From: Pseudomonas entomophila
Lineage (GTDB): Bacteria; Pseudomonadota; Gammaproteobacteria; Pseudomonadales; Pseudomonadaceae
Reading direction: 5' to 3'
NCBI RefSeq assembly: GCF_013523125.1
Contig: NZ_JAAMQJ010000013.1
Coordinates: 1-64,000 of the forward strand
Length of the DNA stretch: 64,000 nt
Positions 63,608-64,000 of the stretch are shown here, one piece after another. The notes below the pieces were generated by a model. It made no database searches and was not told where the DNA came from. It saw only the letters and a list, made by a program, of their open reading frames with translations. A program made the position numbers and the translations under genes. Numbering within the stretch: the stretch's first letter is position 1; each line of letters starts with the position of its first letter.

Positions 63608-64000
63608 TCAGGTGGGTTCGTAGACCACACCACCGAGTCGATAGGTCGAATGCAGCGCGCCCTCCTTCACGGGTGCTTCGGCCTGGGTCGACTGGCCTTT
63701 CGGCCCTGGCAAATACATGTGGCGTTGCGGCCACACCTCCTGCCGGGTCTTGACGTCACGCCGCCGCTCGCCGCGCGCGGCCTTGTCGAAGTGCTTCAGG
63801 TCACTCAGCTTCATCTGCCCGTCCCCGGCCAGCACGAATACGGGCAGGTTGGCCTTGGGCTGCGCGTCCCATTTCCTGCCGGTAGGACCGAACCACAAGG
63901 TGCACCGGGGATGGGGGGCGATCTGCTTGTGCTTGATCAGCACGTCGGCGTCGTCGAGTCGGATGATGGCGGCCAGGTCCAGGTATTCGGGTGTCTGCTG
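63608..64000 (-). CDS. Hypothetical protein, C-terminal part (continues beyond window)
   Basis: The minus-strand frame is open to the window edge (first visible residues QQTPEYLDLAAIIRLDDADV) and ends at 63608, so at least 130 residues are present and the start lies outside. The visible part has WFGPTGRKWDAQPKANLPVF and a basic C-terminus with HMYLPGPKGQS. I do not recognise the family. No signal or membrane segment is visible in this part. Confidence 0.7.
   Translation of the reverse strand, partial: QQTPEYLDLAAIIRLDDADVLIKHKQIAPHPRCTLWFGPTGRKWDAQPKANLPVFVLAGDGQMKLSDLKHFDKAARGERRRDVKTRQEVWPQRHMYLPGPKGQSTQAEAPVKEGALHSTYRLGGVVYEPT

Overview
The window looks like a chromosomal segment of a Pseudomonas of the P. 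putida group. The G+C-rich codon use, the small Pseudomonas-type stress proteins, REP-like palindromes and a LapF-type giant adhesin with its own type I secretion genes all point that way. Species cannot be fixed from the sequence alone.

Positions 1 to about 12,000 are accessory DNA, visibly richer in A+T than the rest. The left edge carries the 3' end of an IS30-family transposase. It is followed by a protein with a possible PD-(D/E)XK core, a HEPN/RES protein cut in two by an in-frame amber codon, a small unknown protein overlapping an HTH + ImmA/IrrE metallopeptidase, and a tight three-gene operon (caspase-like peptidase, unknown protein, ComEC-type MBL-fold hydrolase). After these come a frameshifted HEPN-like/zinc-ribbon gene, a short tract dense in hairpins, and a small-gene cassette (three minus-strand genes and a divergent XRE regulator) of the kind found on integrative elements. 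The caspase/MBL operon is the best candidate for an undescribed conflict or immunity system.

Positions 12,261-29,160 hold Pseudomonas genes with a general-stress flavour. They are small acidic or hydrophilic proteins, a Zn-dependent alcohol/formaldehyde dehydrogenase with a membrane protein, a NUDIX hydrolase, a ClpP-like protease, a ybhP-clsB-ybhN-type membrane lipid operon, a SAP/Rho-N-like protein, the NHEJ protein Ku, an NAD(P)-dependent SDR, a PLDc_N membrane protein, a heme-oxygenase-like diiron enzyme coupled to a methyltransferase, a lipoprotein and a KGG-motif protein. An S-type bacteriocin with a colicin E3-like rRNase domain and its immunity gene is inserted among them. Its apparent start is out of frame with its only good ribosome-binding site.

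Positions 29,161-56,477 form an adhesin locus: a 565-base leader, a 7063-residue LapF-like adhesin with about 73 Ig-like repeats, then TolC-, ABC- and HlyD-type secretion genes with 4-base overlaps, and a convergent trypsin-like lipoprotein gene. The rest (56,704-64,000) is an NTP-exchanger-like MFS protein coupled to a Tat-exported aldo/keto reductase, REP elements, pdxY, an SDR with a divergent AraC regulator, an MFS exporter and a partial unknown gene.

No tRNA, rRNA or CRISPR array was recognised. Long open frames antisense to the adhesin and other GC-rich genes were treated as codon-bias shadows.
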